Origin: Nocardioides nitrophenolicus
GTDB lineage: Bacteria; Actinomycetota; Actinomycetes; Propionibacteriales; Nocardioidaceae
NCBI RefSeq assembly: GCF_016907515.1
Contig: NZ_JAFBBY010000001.1
Coordinates: forward strand, 2,232,001-2,296,000
Length of the DNA stretch: 64,000 nucleotides
Reading direction: 5' to 3'
In this document: positions 32,433 through 41,421 of the stretch, piece by piece
Layout: each line of letters begins with the position of its first letter
How positions within the stretch are numbered: the first letter of the stretch is position 1
The notes under the pieces: model-generated
Told to the model about the DNA's origin: nothing
The model's input: only the letters and a program-made list of their open reading frames with translations
The model's database searches: none
Position numbers and translations under genes: made by a program

Positions 32433-34796
32433 GTGACCGCCCAGCCCGATCTCGACGTCGCGCCGACCCGGCGACGCGACCCCGAGGCACTGCTCGACCG
32501 GCTGGTCGCGCTGCCCTCGCGGGCGGACCGACTGACCCATCGCGCCCAGGTTCCCGCGCGGTCCGCGCGGACCGCGGCCTGGCCGGCGTGGGCCGATCCG
32601 GACGTCGTCGCGGCGTACTCCGCGCGCGGCGTCGCCCTGCCCTGGCAGCACCAGGTGGCCGCCGCCGAGGCCGCCCACCGAGGTGCGCACGTCGTGGTCG
32701 CGACCGGCACGGCATCCGGCAAGTCGCTCGCGTACCTCCTGCCCGCCCTCTCCGACGTCCGTGCCGCCCGCGGGCCCCGGGGACAGCGCGGCGCGTCGGT
32801 GCTCTACCTCGCGCCCACCAAGGCGCTGGCCCACGACCAGTGGGCGGCGATCCGCGACCTGGGGGTCGACGTACGGGTGGCGACGCACGACGGCGACTCC
32901 ACTCCCGAGGAGCGGGAGTGGACCCGCGACCACGCCGAGTACGTCCTCTCCAACCCCGACATGCTGCACCGCTCCCTGCTGCCCGGCCACGAGCGCTGGA
33001 CCTCGTTCTTCCGGTCGCTGCGCTATGTGGTGATCGACGAGTGCCACCACTACCGCGGCGTGTTCGGGGCCCACGTCGCCCAGATCGTGCGTCGGCTGCG
33101 GCGGATCTGCGCGTTCCACGGAGCCTCGCCGACCTTCGTGCTGGCGTCCGCCACGGTCGCGGACCCCGATCTCACCGCCCGCCGGATGACCGGGCTCGAC
33201 GTGGTCGCGGTGACCGAGGACGGCTCGCCCCGTGGCGCGCTCGCGCTCGGGCTGTGGGAGCCGCCGCTGACGTCGTACCAAGGGGAGAACGGCGCACCGG
33301 TCCGCCGCCCCGCCACCGCCGAGACCGCCGACCTGCTCGCCGACCTGGTGGTCGACGACGTCCGCACCCTCGCCTTCGTGCGCTCCCGCCACGGCGTCGA
33401 GACCGTGGCCCGGCGCGCCGGCGAGCTGGTCGAGGAGGTCGACCCGTCGCTGGCCGGCCGGGTCGACTCGTACCGCGGTGGCTACCTGCCCGAAGAGCGC
33501 CGCGCGCTCGAGCGGGCCCTGCGCAGCGGGCGGCTTCTCGGCATGGCCGCCACCAATGCGCTCGAGCTCGGCATCGACATCAGCGGGCTCGACGCCGTCG
33601 TGGTCACCGGATATCCCGGTACCCGCGCGGCCTTCTGGCAGCAGGTCGGTCGAGCCGGGCGCGACGGCGGCGGCGCGCTCGGGCTGTTCGTGGCCCGCGA
33701 CGACCCGCTCGACACCTATCTCGTCCACCACCCCGAGGCACTGCTCGGCCGACCGGTCGAGGGCACCGTCTTCGACACCGACAACCCCTACGTCCTCGGA
33801 CCCCACCTGTGCGCGGCCGCGCAGGAGCTGCCCGTCACGGTGGCCGACGCGCCGCTGTTCGGCCCCCGGATGCGCGAGGTCCTCGGCTCGCTCGTCGAGC
33901 GCGGACTGCTGCGCCGCCGCGCGGCCGGCTGGTACTGGACCGACCGGGCCCGGGCCGCCGACCTCGCCGACATCCGCTCCGCCGGCGGCGCCCAGGTGCA
34001 GCTCGTCGAGGCCGACACCGGCCGCGTGGTCGGCACCGTCGACGGCGGCCGCGCCCACAGCACCGCCCACCAGGGCGCCGTCTACCTCCACCGCGGCGAG
34101 ACCTGGCTCGTCGAGTCACTCGACCTCGACGAGCACGTCGCCACCCTGCGCCGCGCCGACGTCGACCACACCACCACCGCTCGCGACGTCACCGACATCG
34201 AGATCGTCGAGGAGCGCGAGCACGTCGACTGGGGGCCCTGCCGGGTCACGTTCGGCACCGTCGAGGTGACCAGCCGGGTCACGTCCTACCTGCGTCGGCG
34301 GACCCGCACCGGCGAGGTGATCGACGAGAAGCCGCTCGACCTCCCCGCCCGCACCCTGTCGACCGCCGCGGTCTGGTGGACCGTGCCGGACTCCGTCGTC
34401 GCCGAGCTGCTCAGCGGCTCCGGGCTCACCCCCGCCGACCTGCCCGGCGCCGCCCACGCCGCGGAGCACTGCTCCATCGGCCTCCTTCCACTGTTCGCGA
34501 CCTGCGACCGCTGGGACATCGGCGGCGTCTCGACCGCCCGCCACCCCGACACCGGCGTCCTCACCGTCTTCGTCCACGACGGCCACCCCGGCGGCGCGGG
34601 CTTCGCCGAGCGCGGCTACCTCACCGCCGCCGCCTGGCTGCGCGCCACCCGGGCCACGATCGCGGCCTGCGAATGCGCGACCGGGTGCCCGTCGTGCATC
34701 CAGTCGCCGAAGTGCGGCAACGGCAACGACCCGCTCGACAAGGCCGGCGCCGTCGTACTGCTGGACGCACTGCTGCGGGAGGCGCCGATCTCCTAG
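32433..34796 (+). CDS. DEAD/DEAH helicase with C-terminal DUF1998 zinc domain (MrfA/YprA family)
   Basis: 787 residues from the GTG at 32433. Motif I is [17 protein letters not shown], motif Ia [13 protein letters not shown], motif II IDECHHY, motif III LASATV, motif [11 protein letters not shown]. The C-terminal domain has the four-Cys cluster [19 protein letters not shown] of DUF1998, the MZB domain. Bacillus MrfA of this family unwinds DNA in mitomycin cross-link repair; the actinobacterial members are probably 3'-5' DNA helicases in repair. Divergent from the STAS gene. Upstream in-frame starts lack an RBS. Confidence 0.94.
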   Translation: MTAQPDLDVAPTRRRDPEALLDRLVALPSRADRLTHRAQVPARSARTAAWPAWADPDVVAAYSARGVALPWQHQVAAAEAAHRGAHVVVATGTASGKSLAYLLPALSDVRAARGPRGQRGASVLYLAPTKALAHDQWAAIRDLGVDVRVATHDGDSTPEEREWTRDHAEYVLSNPDMLHRSLLPGHERWTSFFRSLRYVVIDECHHYRGVFGAHVAQIVRRLRRICAFHGASPTFVLASATVADPDLTARRMTGLDVVAVTEDGSPRGALALGLWEPPLTSYQGENGAPVRRPATAETADLLADLVVDDVRTLAFVRSRHGVETVARRAGELVEEVDPSLAGRVDSYRGGYLPEERRALERALRSGRLLGMAATNALELGIDISGLDAVVVTGYPGTRAAFWQQVGRAGRDGGGALGLFVARDDPLDTYLVHHPEALLGRPVEGTVFDTDNPYVLGPHLCAAAQELPVTVADAPLFGPRMREVLGSLVERGLLRRRAAGWYWTDRARAADLADIRSAGGAQVQLVEADTGRVVGTVDGGRAHSTAHQGAVYLHRGETWLVESLDLDEHVATLRRADVDHTTTARDVTDIEIVEEREHVDWGPCRVTFGTVEVTSRVTSYLRRRTRTGEVIDEKPLDLPARTLSTAAVWWTVPDSVVAELLSGSGLTPADLPGAAHAAEHCSIGLLPLFATCDRWDIGGVSTARHPDTGVLTVFVHDGHPGGAGFAERGYLTAAAWLRATRATIAACECATGCPSCIQSPKCGNGNDPLDKAGAVVLLDALLREAPIS

Positions 34797-34873
34797 CCGC
34801 CCCACGGAGTCGGCTGGGCCGGGGTGGGCACGGGGTCGGCGCGATTCGGGTCGAGTCCGAGTAGCCTGCCGAC

Positions 34874-35185
34874 ATGCTGCTCCTCGGACTGGTCGTCCTG
34901 GTCGTCGGTGTGATCGGGCTGGTGCTCAGCTTCTTCGGCGCCAGCATCGACTACAAGCACCGGTCCGCCGAGATCCTCAACTGGGACGTCGCGCCCGGGA
35001 CGCTCGTGCTGTGGGGCGCCGTCTCCACGCTGCTGGTCGTGCTCGGCCTGTGGATGATGAAGGCCGGCGCGAAGCAGGGCTGGAAGCGCCGCAAGGAGCA
35101 GAAGCGGCTCTCCGAGCTGTCCGAGAAGCTGGACCAGGTGGAGCTGGACCGCCGGCGGAACGAGCTGGCGGACGACGAGGGCTGA
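34874..35185 (+). CDS. Small membrane protein with C-terminal coiled coil
   Basis: 103 residues: helix 1 LLLGLVVLVVGVIGLVLSFF, a short polar loop, helix 2 LVLWGAVSTLLVVLGLWMM, then a highly charged tail (KRRKEQKRLSELSEKLDQ) predicted to form a coiled coil in the cytoplasm. No known family. The ATG is close to the start of helix 1; codon bias supports coding. Same strand as the helicase, 77 bp downstream, with the Tad cluster convergent. Confidence 0.8.
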   Translation: MLLLGLVVLVVGVIGLVLSFFGASIDYKHRSAEILNWDVAPGTLVLWGAVSTLLVVLGLWMMKAGAKQGWKRRKEQKRLSELSEKLDQVELDRRRNELADDEG

Positions 35186-35209
35186 CGAGCGCCGCGGGCG
35201 GCCGTCGAG

Positions 35210-35578
35210 TCACGGGCCGCGGGCGGTGGCGGGGCCGGCGCGGGCCGTGGCGGACAGGTCGTGGGTCTGACCGAGCCAGCGAGGTCCGGGGACGCGGACT
35301 TCGACGGTGACGTCGAGGTCGTCGACCCAGCAGGAGACGAGTCGAGCGCCGTTGGCGCGGGCGATGTCGACGGCGGCCGCGCAGGGACCCGGTGAGGCGG
35401 CGGTCGCGCCACCAGTGGCGAGGCTGGTGGCGGAGGCGAGGGCGGCCAGGTCAGCGGCGGCCTGGGCGCGGCGATGGGCGACGACGAGTGCACCGACGAC
35501 GCCGGCGGCGGCACCGGTGAGGAGCAGTACGCCGGCCATGGCGACGGTGAGGACGGTGGCGGCACCCCGCTGGCTCAT
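35210..35578 (-). CDS. TadE-like/Rv3654c-family pilus-locus protein
   Basis: 122 residues. The N-terminus is a TadE-like prepilin segment: QRGAATVLTVAMAGVLLLTG with helix to about residue 35 (VVGALVVAHRRAQAAADLAAL, the AADLAALA motif of Tad/TadG-like proteins), followed by a small beta domain with two Cys. Last gene of the Tad operon and coupled to the TadE gene by a 4-bp overlap. Likely a minor pseudopilin or secreted assembly factor. Confidence 0.85.
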   Translation of the reverse strand: MSQRGAATVLTVAMAGVLLLTGAAAGVVGALVVAHRRAQAAADLAALASATSLATGGATAASPGPCAAAVDIARANGARLVSCWVDDLDVTVEVRVPGPRWLGQTHDLSATARAGPATARGP

Positions 35579-36003
35579 CGGTCCGCTTCCCGTGGCCCGT
35601 CGGCGCCGGGCTCGGTGAGCGCGACGGCGTCGGCGCGCAGTGTGGCGCCCGGGATCGCGCCGAACAGCCCGCCAGGTCCGCGGATCCGCCCCCGGGCGCG
35701 GACCACGACGCGATCCCCGGAGCGGGAGATGGACAGCCGGGTGCCGGGTGGCGCGACCTGTTCGCCGAGGGCGAGCGCGGCTGCTGCGTCGTCGCCGCGC
35801 GCGAGGGCACGGGCGGTCTCGCGGGCGGCGTCGAGGGTGCGGATCTGGCCGACCGCGACCGCGAGCAGCCAGGCCAGGCCCGCGGTGACGGCCAGCAGCA
35901 CGGGCAGGGCCAGGGCCAGCTCGGCCGTCACCGCGCCACGCTGGCCACCGCTCCGGCCACGGAGCCCGGCGCGGACGCGGCGCCCGGCAAGACGGCGGCG
36001 CAC
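35575..36003 (-). CDS. TadE-family pseudopilin
   Basis: 142 residues from a GTG at 36003. A basic N-terminus (RRRLAGRRVRAGLRG) leads to the TadE motif RGAVTAELALALPVLLAV, in which cleavage before the hydrophobic helix with Glu+5-like spacing is typical; then a soluble domain ending in ADGPREADR. TadE-type proteins are minor pilins or assembly factors of Tad pili. Longer starts overlap the DUF4244 pilin gene. Confidence 0.85.
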   Translation of the reverse strand: MRRRLAGRRVRAGLRGRSGGQRGAVTAELALALPVLLAVTAGLAWLLAVAVGQIRTLDAARETARALARGDDAAAALALGEQVAPPGTRLSISRSGDRVVVRARGRIRGPGGLFGAIPGATLRADAVALTEPGADGPREADR

Positions 36004-36031
36004 CGCCGTCCGGCGCTCCCGGGAGCGGGGG

Positions 36032-36211
36032 TCAGCCGAGCCCGAGCAGCTTGAGCACATGGTCGAAGAGCGTCTTGATCAGCTTGTCGCCGAAGCCACC
36101 GGTGAGCAGCTTGAAGAGCAGGCCGGCGAATCCGGCCGCGGCTGCGGTGGCGACGGCGTACTCGGCGGTCGTGACGCCGCGTTCGGAGGGGCGAGGGGTG
36201 GGCAGGGACAA
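36032..36211 (-). CDS. DUF4244 Flp-type pilin
   Basis: 59 residues from a TTG at 36211 with GGAGAG 5 bases upstream. The sequence is pilin-like: short basic leader, then RGVTTAEYAVATAAAAGFAG with the conserved Glu, one helix, and a tail DKLIKTLFDHVLKLLGLG. It is the expected size and position of the major Flp pilin in actinobacterial Tad loci (Rv3656c in M. tuberculosis). Too short for ORF-length filters, but context makes it secure. Confidence 0.85.
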   Translation of the reverse strand: MSLPTPRPSERGVTTAEYAVATAAAAGFAGLLFKLLTGGFGDKLIKTLFDHVLKLLGLG

Positions 36212-36262
36212 GGGTCTCTCCGTTCGTGAAGGGCCGCGGGATCGCGGCTGTGGGACGAGATT

Positions 36263-36293
36263 GGGGGATGGGGGTGGAGAGGGCGGGGTGGGG
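36263..36293 (+). other. G-quadruplex-forming run in the pilin leader
   Basis: G5-AT-G5-TGGAGA-G3-C-G4-T-G4 on the plus strand, within the 172-bp gap between tadC and the pilin gene (36212-36383). The whole gap is purine-rich on the plus strand and holds no gene. The coding (minus) strand is C-rich here. Confidence 0.55.
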
Positions 36294-36383
36294 CGAGACG
36301 GGGCTGTGGAGAGGGAGCGGGAGAGGGGGTGGTTGGGGAGGACGAGTGGCTGGGGGTGGTGCAGATGTGGCTTGTGGGGTGAC

Positions 36384-37127
36384 TCAAGGCGCGATGGTGG
36401 TGGCGAGCGAGACGGCGAGCGGGACGATGCCGAGGAGGAGGAAGGAGGGGAGCAGGCAGACGCCCAGGGGGACGGCGGCCCGGACCCCCACGGCTCGGGC
36501 CCGGTCCTCGACCTCGGCCCGGGCGCGAGCCCCGAGCTCGTCGGCGAGCGCCTCGACGGCGCCGACCACGGGCGCGCCGGTGCGGTGGGCTCGGCCGAGT
36601 GCGCGGCCCAGTGGAGCGAGGTCCGGATCGTCGGCGAGGCGGGTCCAGGTCGCGGCGGCGTCACCGCCGAGGCGCAGCCGGGCGGAGACGTCGGCGAGGC
36701 GCTCGGCGGCCGGACCGGGGAGCGCGCGGCAGACCAGCTCGATCGCGTCGGCGGGAGCCGCGCCCGAGCGGAGGGCCGCGGCGAGGAGGGTGACGACGTG
36801 GGGCAGGTCGCGGCGTACCTGCTCGCGGCGCAGCCGCACCGCCTTCGGCTCCGTCCGAGCCGCCGCGGCGGCGACCGCAGCCCCGACCACGACTCCGGCG
36901 GGGAGCGCGAGCGGCCCACCGAGCAGCGCGGCCGCGCCGGAGCCGGCGAGCAGCGCCCAGAGCAGCCGGGCACGACGGAGGAGCCCGTCGCCGGCGCCCG
37001 GGTGAGGAGACGGGTTCGCGAGGACGCGCGTCGCATCGGGGACGACCATGGCAGCGGTCGGACGGGGCAGCAGGCCGAGGAGCGCGCCGAGACCGGCGAG
37101 CAGACCGACCAGCGCCGCCTCACCCAT
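36384..37127 (-). CDS. tadC: TadC-type inner-membrane pilus assembly protein
   Basis: 247 residues from an ATG at 37127 that overlaps tadB by 8 bp. N-terminal helices (LLAGLGALLGLLP; LWALLAGSGAAALLGGPLAL), a T2SSF domain in the middle (LPHVVTLLAAALRSGAAPADAI) and a C-terminal helix pair (AAVPLGVCLLPSFLLLGIVPL). Pairs with TadB as the platform on which the TadA ATPase works. Confidence 0.9.
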   Translation of the reverse strand: MGEAALVGLLAGLGALLGLLPRPTAAMVVPDATRVLANPSPHPGAGDGLLRRARLLWALLAGSGAAALLGGPLALPAGVVVGAAVAAAAARTEPKAVRLRREQVRRDLPHVVTLLAAALRSGAAPADAIELVCRALPGPAAERLADVSARLRLGGDAAATWTRLADDPDLAPLGRALGRAHRTGAPVVGAVEALADELGARARAEVEDRARAVGVRAAVPLGVCLLPSFLLLGIVPLAVSLATTIAP

Positions 37128-37905
37128 GGCGTTCGATGTCGCGGGCGATGGCCTCGATCCAGACCAGGCCGGCGTACCCGGCGGCCAGTCCGCCGACGAG
37201 GCAGGCCAGGCCGCGGGGCTGCCCGAGCAGGAAGCGCAGCGGGTCCGCGCCCGCCCCCGACCCGAGCACCAGGGCGAGTCCGGGCAGGGCGGCGAGCAGC
37301 CGGGCGGTCGCGCGCGCCGAGGCCAGCTCGCCTCCGACGATCCGACGGGTGCGCTCCCCCGCCCGGAGGTCGGCGGCGACCCGGGCGAGCGTGTCGGCGA
37401 GCCCGTGACCGGTGCGGTGCGCGACCTGCCAGGCGCCGGCCACCACCCGGAGCGCATCGCCACCCGGCGCCGCGGCGAGGGAGCGGAACGAGGCCACGAC
37501 ATCGCCACCGGCCCGGGCCGCGCGGGCGGCGGGGGCGACGAGCGGCCACTCGACAGCGGCCCGGTCGAGGGCGGCGGCCGGGGTCTGGCCCGCGGCGAGC
37601 TCGGAACGGAGCGCGTCGCAGAGGTCGACCACCCGATGCCGTACGTCGGTCGCGGCCCGGTCGCGACGTCGAGCGGAGACCGCGCGCACGACCGCGACGG
37701 TGAGCGCGAGACCGAGCAGCGGCAGGACCAGCCCGGCGGTGGAGCCGTGGGCCAGCACGCTCACCGTCGCGGCGGCGCCCGCCGTGAGGAGCACGGGTCC
37801 GTGACCCCGTGGGGCCGCCGAGGTGGCGCGGAGCCGAGGTGGGCCCGGCGTCAGCAGGAGCAGGGCGCCGGCGGCGAGCGCCGCGACCAGGAGTGCGGCC
37901 ATCAC
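37120..37905 (-). CDS. tadB: TadB-type inner-membrane pilus assembly protein
   Basis: 261 residues. Starts MMAALLVAALAAGALLLLTP; T2SSF domain at about 95-215 with VVDLCDALRSELAAGQTPAAAL and a C-terminal helix (CLVGGLAAGYAGLVWIEA). Half-sized compared with full T2SS GspF, as usual for TadB. Overlaps tadA by 4 bp, so one operon. Confidence 0.92.
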   Translation of the reverse strand: MMAALLVAALAAGALLLLTPGPPRLRATSAAPRGHGPVLLTAGAAATVSVLAHGSTAGLVLPLLGLALTVAVVRAVSARRRDRAATDVRHRVVDLCDALRSELAAGQTPAAALDRAAVEWPLVAPAARAARAGGDVVASFRSLAAAPGGDALRVVAGAWQVAHRTGHGLADTLARVAADLRAGERTRRIVGGELASARATARLLAALPGLALVLGSGAGADPLRFLLGQPRGLACLVGGLAAGYAGLVWIEAIARDIERHG

Positions 37906-39071
37906 CGGCTCCCGTCGAGCAGGTCGCGGAGCCGGCCGGAGCCCGGGCCGGCGCTGGGTGCGCCGGCGGTGTCGAAGGCGACCGCGACCTCGGTCCGGGC
38001 GAGACCGCCCGCCGCTCCGACGACCACCCCGAGCTCGCCGAGCCGGCGGCGGCCGGAGCCTCGGTCACGGCGGAGGTGAAGGACGACGTCGAGGCCGGCG
38101 ACCAGCTGGCTGTGGGCAGCCTCACGAGGCAGGCCGGCGCCGAGGGCGAGCGCCTCGATGCGGGCAGGGACGTCGGCGGCGGAGTTGGCGTGGAGGGTGC
38201 CGCACCCGCCCTCGTGGCCCGTGTTCATCGCGGCGAGGAGATCGACCACGGCGGCGTCGCGGACCTCGCCGACGACGAGACGGTCAGGACGCATCCGCAG
38301 CGCCTGGCGGACCAGGTCGCGCAGCGCGACCGCGCCGGCGCCCTCCAGGTTGGCCGGGCGCGCCTCGAGGCCGACCAGCTGGGGATGGTCCGGGCGCAGC
38401 TCGGCGGCGTCCTCGACGACCACGATCCGCTCGCCCGGATCGACGGCGCCGAGGAGCGCGGCCAGCAGCGTGGTCTTGCCGCTGCCGGTGCCCCCGGTCA
38501 CGAGGAACGAGAGCCGGGCGTCGACCACCCGCCGGACCAGCTCGACTCCGGCGTCGCTGAGCATGCCGGCGGCGTGCAGCTCGGCCAGGCCGAAGCCGCC
38601 GCGGCGCGGGATCCGCAGCGAGATGGCGGTGCCGGGCTGGGCGAGCGGAGCGAGCAGCGCGTGACAGCGGGTGCCGTCGGGCAGCCGGACGTCGGCCCAG
38701 GGAGCGGCGTCGTCGAGCCGTCGGCCACCGCCGGCCACCAGTCGCTGCGCCAGGCGACGGCAGGACTCCTCGCTGGCCAGGACGACCTCGGTCGCCTCCA
38801 CGCCGTGGCCCCGGTCGATCCGCACCGGCCCGGGACCATTGACCAGGACGTCGGTGACGCCCGGCAGCCCGAGCAGCGGCTCCAGCGGACCCGCGCCGAT
38901 CACGTCGCGACGCAACGCCTCGTAGACCGCGAGCACCGTCGCGTCGCCGACCGGACGACCAGCGGCGCGCAGCGCGTCGGCGACCCGGTGCGGGCCGAGC
39001 TCGCCCGGCGTGCGGGCCAGACGGGCACGCACGTCCTCCACCAGGCCGGAGACGTCGGGATCGCCGATCAC
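37902..39071 (-). CDS. tadA: TadA/CpaF-type secretion ATPase
   Basis: 389 residues from a GTG at 39071. CpaF features: VTDVLVNGPGPVRIDRGHG (about 85), Walker A in VTGGTGSGKTTLLAALL (about 190), Asp box RIVVVEDAAELRPDHPQLVG, Walker B LRMRPDRLVVGEVRD and His box NTGHEGGCGTLHANSAADV. Hydrolyses ATP to extrude Flp pilin through TadB/TadC. Coupled to the CpaE-like gene by a GTGA overlap. Confidence 0.95.
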   Translation of the reverse strand: MIGDPDVSGLVEDVRARLARTPGELGPHRVADALRAAGRPVGDATVLAVYEALRRDVIGAGPLEPLLGLPGVTDVLVNGPGPVRIDRGHGVEATEVVLASEESCRRLAQRLVAGGGRRLDDAAPWADVRLPDGTRCHALLAPLAQPGTAISLRIPRRGGFGLAELHAAGMLSDAGVELVRRVVDARLSFLVTGGTGSGKTTLLAALLGAVDPGERIVVVEDAAELRPDHPQLVGLEARPANLEGAGAVALRDLVRQALRMRPDRLVVGEVRDAAVVDLLAAMNTGHEGGCGTLHANSAADVPARIEALALGAGLPREAAHSQLVAGLDVVLHLRRDRGSGRRRLGELGVVVGAAGGLARTEVAVAFDTAGAPSAGPGSGRLRDLLDGSR

Positions 39072-40159
39072 GCCGCGATCCCGACGGCGGGCGTGTCGAG
39101 GACCTGCGCCGCAGCCCGCGCCAGCGGACCGCGCAGCGAGCGCAGCGGCCCGAAGCCGAGGTCCACCGACTCCGCGAGCGCACGCTGGTCGCGCATCTGG
39201 ACGCGCACCGGCAGCCCCACCGCCCGCGCGACCTCCGCCGCGGCGAAGGACTCGCCGCGCAGCACGACGCCGGGGGCGGCGTGGTCGAGGAACCGGGCGC
39301 GCATCCGAGCGGCGCCGGCCACTCCGACGACGCTGCCGAGGGTCACCACGAGCAGCTCGTCGCAGCGGGCGGCGACCTCGTCGATCAACGGGTCGGGCGA
39401 GCGGGGCAGGTCGACGACGACGACCTGGTGCCCGCGACGGGCGGCCGACAGCGCCTCGCGCACCGCGAACGCCTGCAGGCTCTGGGGCCGCCCGCCGACG
39501 TACCACGACAGCACGCCCAGACTCCCCCGCCGCGGCAGGGCCTCGCGCAGCGAGCGCGCGGAGAGCCGGCCGGTGGTCTGGCACAGCGCGTCCCAGCGGA
39601 AGCCCTCGCACCGCTCGAGGCCGAGCATCCGATCGAGACCGGGCCCCTGCGAGTCGCAGTCGACGACGACGGCGTCGCCGGAGCGGGCGGCCCACTGGCC
39701 GAGGGCGCAGGCGAAGGTGGTCGCGCCCGCGCCGCCCGTGCCGCCGATCACCCCGATCACCCGGGCGCGGTCGGGCTGGCGTTCGGTGAGGTCGGCGAGC
39801 AGCTCCACCAGCCAGCCGGCGCAGGCGGGCACCTCGAGGACGTTCTCGGCGCCGAGGTCGAGCGTGGTGCGGAACAGCTGGTCGGGCGGACGGGGACCGC
39901 TGACGACATAGCTGCGCGGACGGGGCTCGGGGGCGACCTGGACCATCGCGGCCGCGAGGTCGGCGCCGACGAGGACGACCGGCGCGTGGCTCCACGAGAC
40001 CAGGGCGGTCAGCGGGTCGCGCGCGATCGTCGGGGCCACGTCGGCCGCGGCGGCGAGCGGCAGCAGCTCGGCCAGCAGGTCGTCATCGGCGGTCACCACC
40101 AGGGGAGGCACGTCCGCGGGACGGGCGTGCGGGGTCGGACTGGGTCGGTTGTGGGTCAT
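39068..40159 (-). CDS. ssd: CpaE/Ssd-like MinD-family protein
   Basis: 363 residues from the ATG at 40159. An N-terminal receiver-like domain without phosphoacceptor (to about 130) precedes a deviant Walker A (IGVIGGTGGAGATTFACALG; the Lys is missing) and a Walker A'/B VVVDCDSQGPGLD. In M. tuberculosis the homologous Rv3660c (Ssd) is linked to septum regulation; in Tad systems CpaE localises the pilus. First gene of the Tad operon. No prepilin peptidase is encoded in the operon. Confidence 0.92.
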   Translation of the reverse strand: MTHNRPSPTPHARPADVPPLVVTADDDLLAELLPLAAAADVAPTIARDPLTALVSWSHAPVVLVGADLAAAMVQVAPEPRPRSYVVSGPRPPDQLFRTTLDLGAENVLEVPACAGWLVELLADLTERQPDRARVIGVIGGTGGAGATTFACALGQWAARSGDAVVVDCDSQGPGLDRMLGLERCEGFRWDALCQTTGRLSARSLREALPRRGSLGVLSWYVGGRPQSLQAFAVREALSAARRGHQVVVVDLPRSPDPLIDEVAARCDELLVVTLGSVVGVAGAARMRARFLDHAAPGVVLRGESFAAAEVARAVGLPVRVQMRDQRALAESVDLGFGPLRSLRGPLARAAAQVLDTPAVGIAA

Positions 40160-40300
40160 GACCAGGTTCTCGCCAGGCCCCGTCCCGACCATGCGAGGAC
40201 CGCGACGGCCTGGGGACGAAGGCACCACGGGGGCGGGCTGTGGACGAGCGAGGGCGGCGCGGGAGACGGGTGGGGCCCATGGGATCCCTAGACTGGAGCC

Positions 40301-41110
40301 ATGGCCTTCGCGGGTACGCCGCCCACCGCCGCGTTCTTCGACCTCGACAAGACGATCATCGCCAAGTCGAGCGTGCTGGCCTTCAGCAAGCCCTTCCAGG
40401 CCGGCGGTCTGATCTCCCGGCGCGCGGTGCTGCGCTCGGCGTACGCCCAGTTCGTCTTCATGGTCGGCGGTGCGGACCACGACCAGGTCGAGAAGATGCG
40501 GCAGTTCATGTCGCAGCTCACCGCCGGGTGGGATGTCGCGACGGTCCGCGAGATCGTCGCCGACACGCTGCACAACATCGTCGACCCCCTCGTGTACGAC
40601 GAGGCGGTCCGCCTCATCGACGAGCACCACGCCGCGGGCCGCGACGTCGTCATCGTCTCGACGTCGGGCAGCGAGGTGGTCGAGCCGATCGGCGCGCTGC
40701 TCGGCGCCGACCGGGTGGTCGCCACCCGGCTCAAGGTCGAGGACGGCCACTACACCGGGGAGATCGAGTACTACGCCTACGCGGAGGAGAAGGCGAACGC
40801 GATCCTCGAGCTGGCAGAGAGCGTCGGGTACGACCTGGCGAACAGCTACGGCTACTCCGACTCGGTGACCGACGTACCCATGCTCGAGGTGGTCGGACAT
40901 CCGCACGCGGTCAACCCCGACAAGGAGCTGCGCAAGATCGCGGCCGCGAAGGGCTGGCCGGTGCTGGTGTTCACCCGGCCGGTCGCGCTGCAGTCGCGCC
41001 TGCACCTGCCGCCGCCGAAGCCGACCCTCGCCGCCCTCGCCGTGGGCGGTGTCGTCGCGGTCGGCGCCGCGGTCTGGCTCGGCGCCCGACGGCGCTCGCT
41101 CAGCGCCTGA
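40301..41110 (+). CDS. HAD-IB family phosphatase (Rv3661-like)
   Basis: 269 residues. Motif I FFDLDKTIIAKSS (nucleophile Asp14 and Asp16), motif II VIVSTSGS, Lys in RLKVEDGHYTG region, motif III YGYSDSVTDVPML. The last 40 residues are a membrane helix (ALAVGGVVAVGAAVWLGA). HAD-IB members include SerB and lysophospholipid phosphatases; the C-terminal helix argues for a membrane substrate. Divergent from the Tad operon, the same arrangement as Rv3660c/Rv3661. The promoter has TAGACT just upstream of the ATG. Confidence 0.93.
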   Translation: MAFAGTPPTAAFFDLDKTIIAKSSVLAFSKPFQAGGLISRRAVLRSAYAQFVFMVGGADHDQVEKMRQFMSQLTAGWDVATVREIVADTLHNIVDPLVYDEAVRLIDEHHAAGRDVVIVSTSGSEVVEPIGALLGADRVVATRLKVEDGHYTGEIEYYAYAEEKANAILELAESVGYDLANSYGYSDSVTDVPMLEVVGHPHAVNPDKELRKIAAAKGWPVLVFTRPVALQSRLHLPPPKPTLAALAVGGVVAVGAAVWLGARRRSLSA

Positions 41111-41344
41111 CCAGCGGCCCGAGACGTCTGCCCCCAACCGGCCAGCGTTCCCCGTCGGCACCGAAAAGACAACCCTTGAAGGTCGCCGGACAGCGGCGTA
41201 CAAAGGACATCAAGAACTCAAGAGCAACACGTGGTCCCGGTACCCACGCGGCGATCTACCCTTCTGAATTGGGCGCTTGCGTCCGGAAGACTTCCGGAGC
41301 AGTTGTTGATGGTGCACGCCTGGTAGCCATGATCACGTGTCAGC

Positions 41345-41381
41345 GGTGGCACCCGAGACACTCGATGGCTCGGGTGCCACC
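41345..41381. terminator. Bidirectional terminator
   Basis: A perfect 13-bp stem (GGTGGCACCCGAG / CTCGGGTGCCACC) with an 11-nt loop in the 311-bp gap 41111-41421 between convergent genes. Apart from this hairpin I see nothing in that gap; its left part is slightly AT-rich. Confidence 0.85.
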
Positions 41382-41421
41382 TGCATTTGCCGACCTTCTC
41401 GACCCGCTCGACCTACTCGAC

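Noticed and set aside
32331..32433. Extended N-terminus of the helicase from 32331
   Set aside because: No RBS and low-complexity residues; the GTG at 32433 gives a normal start.
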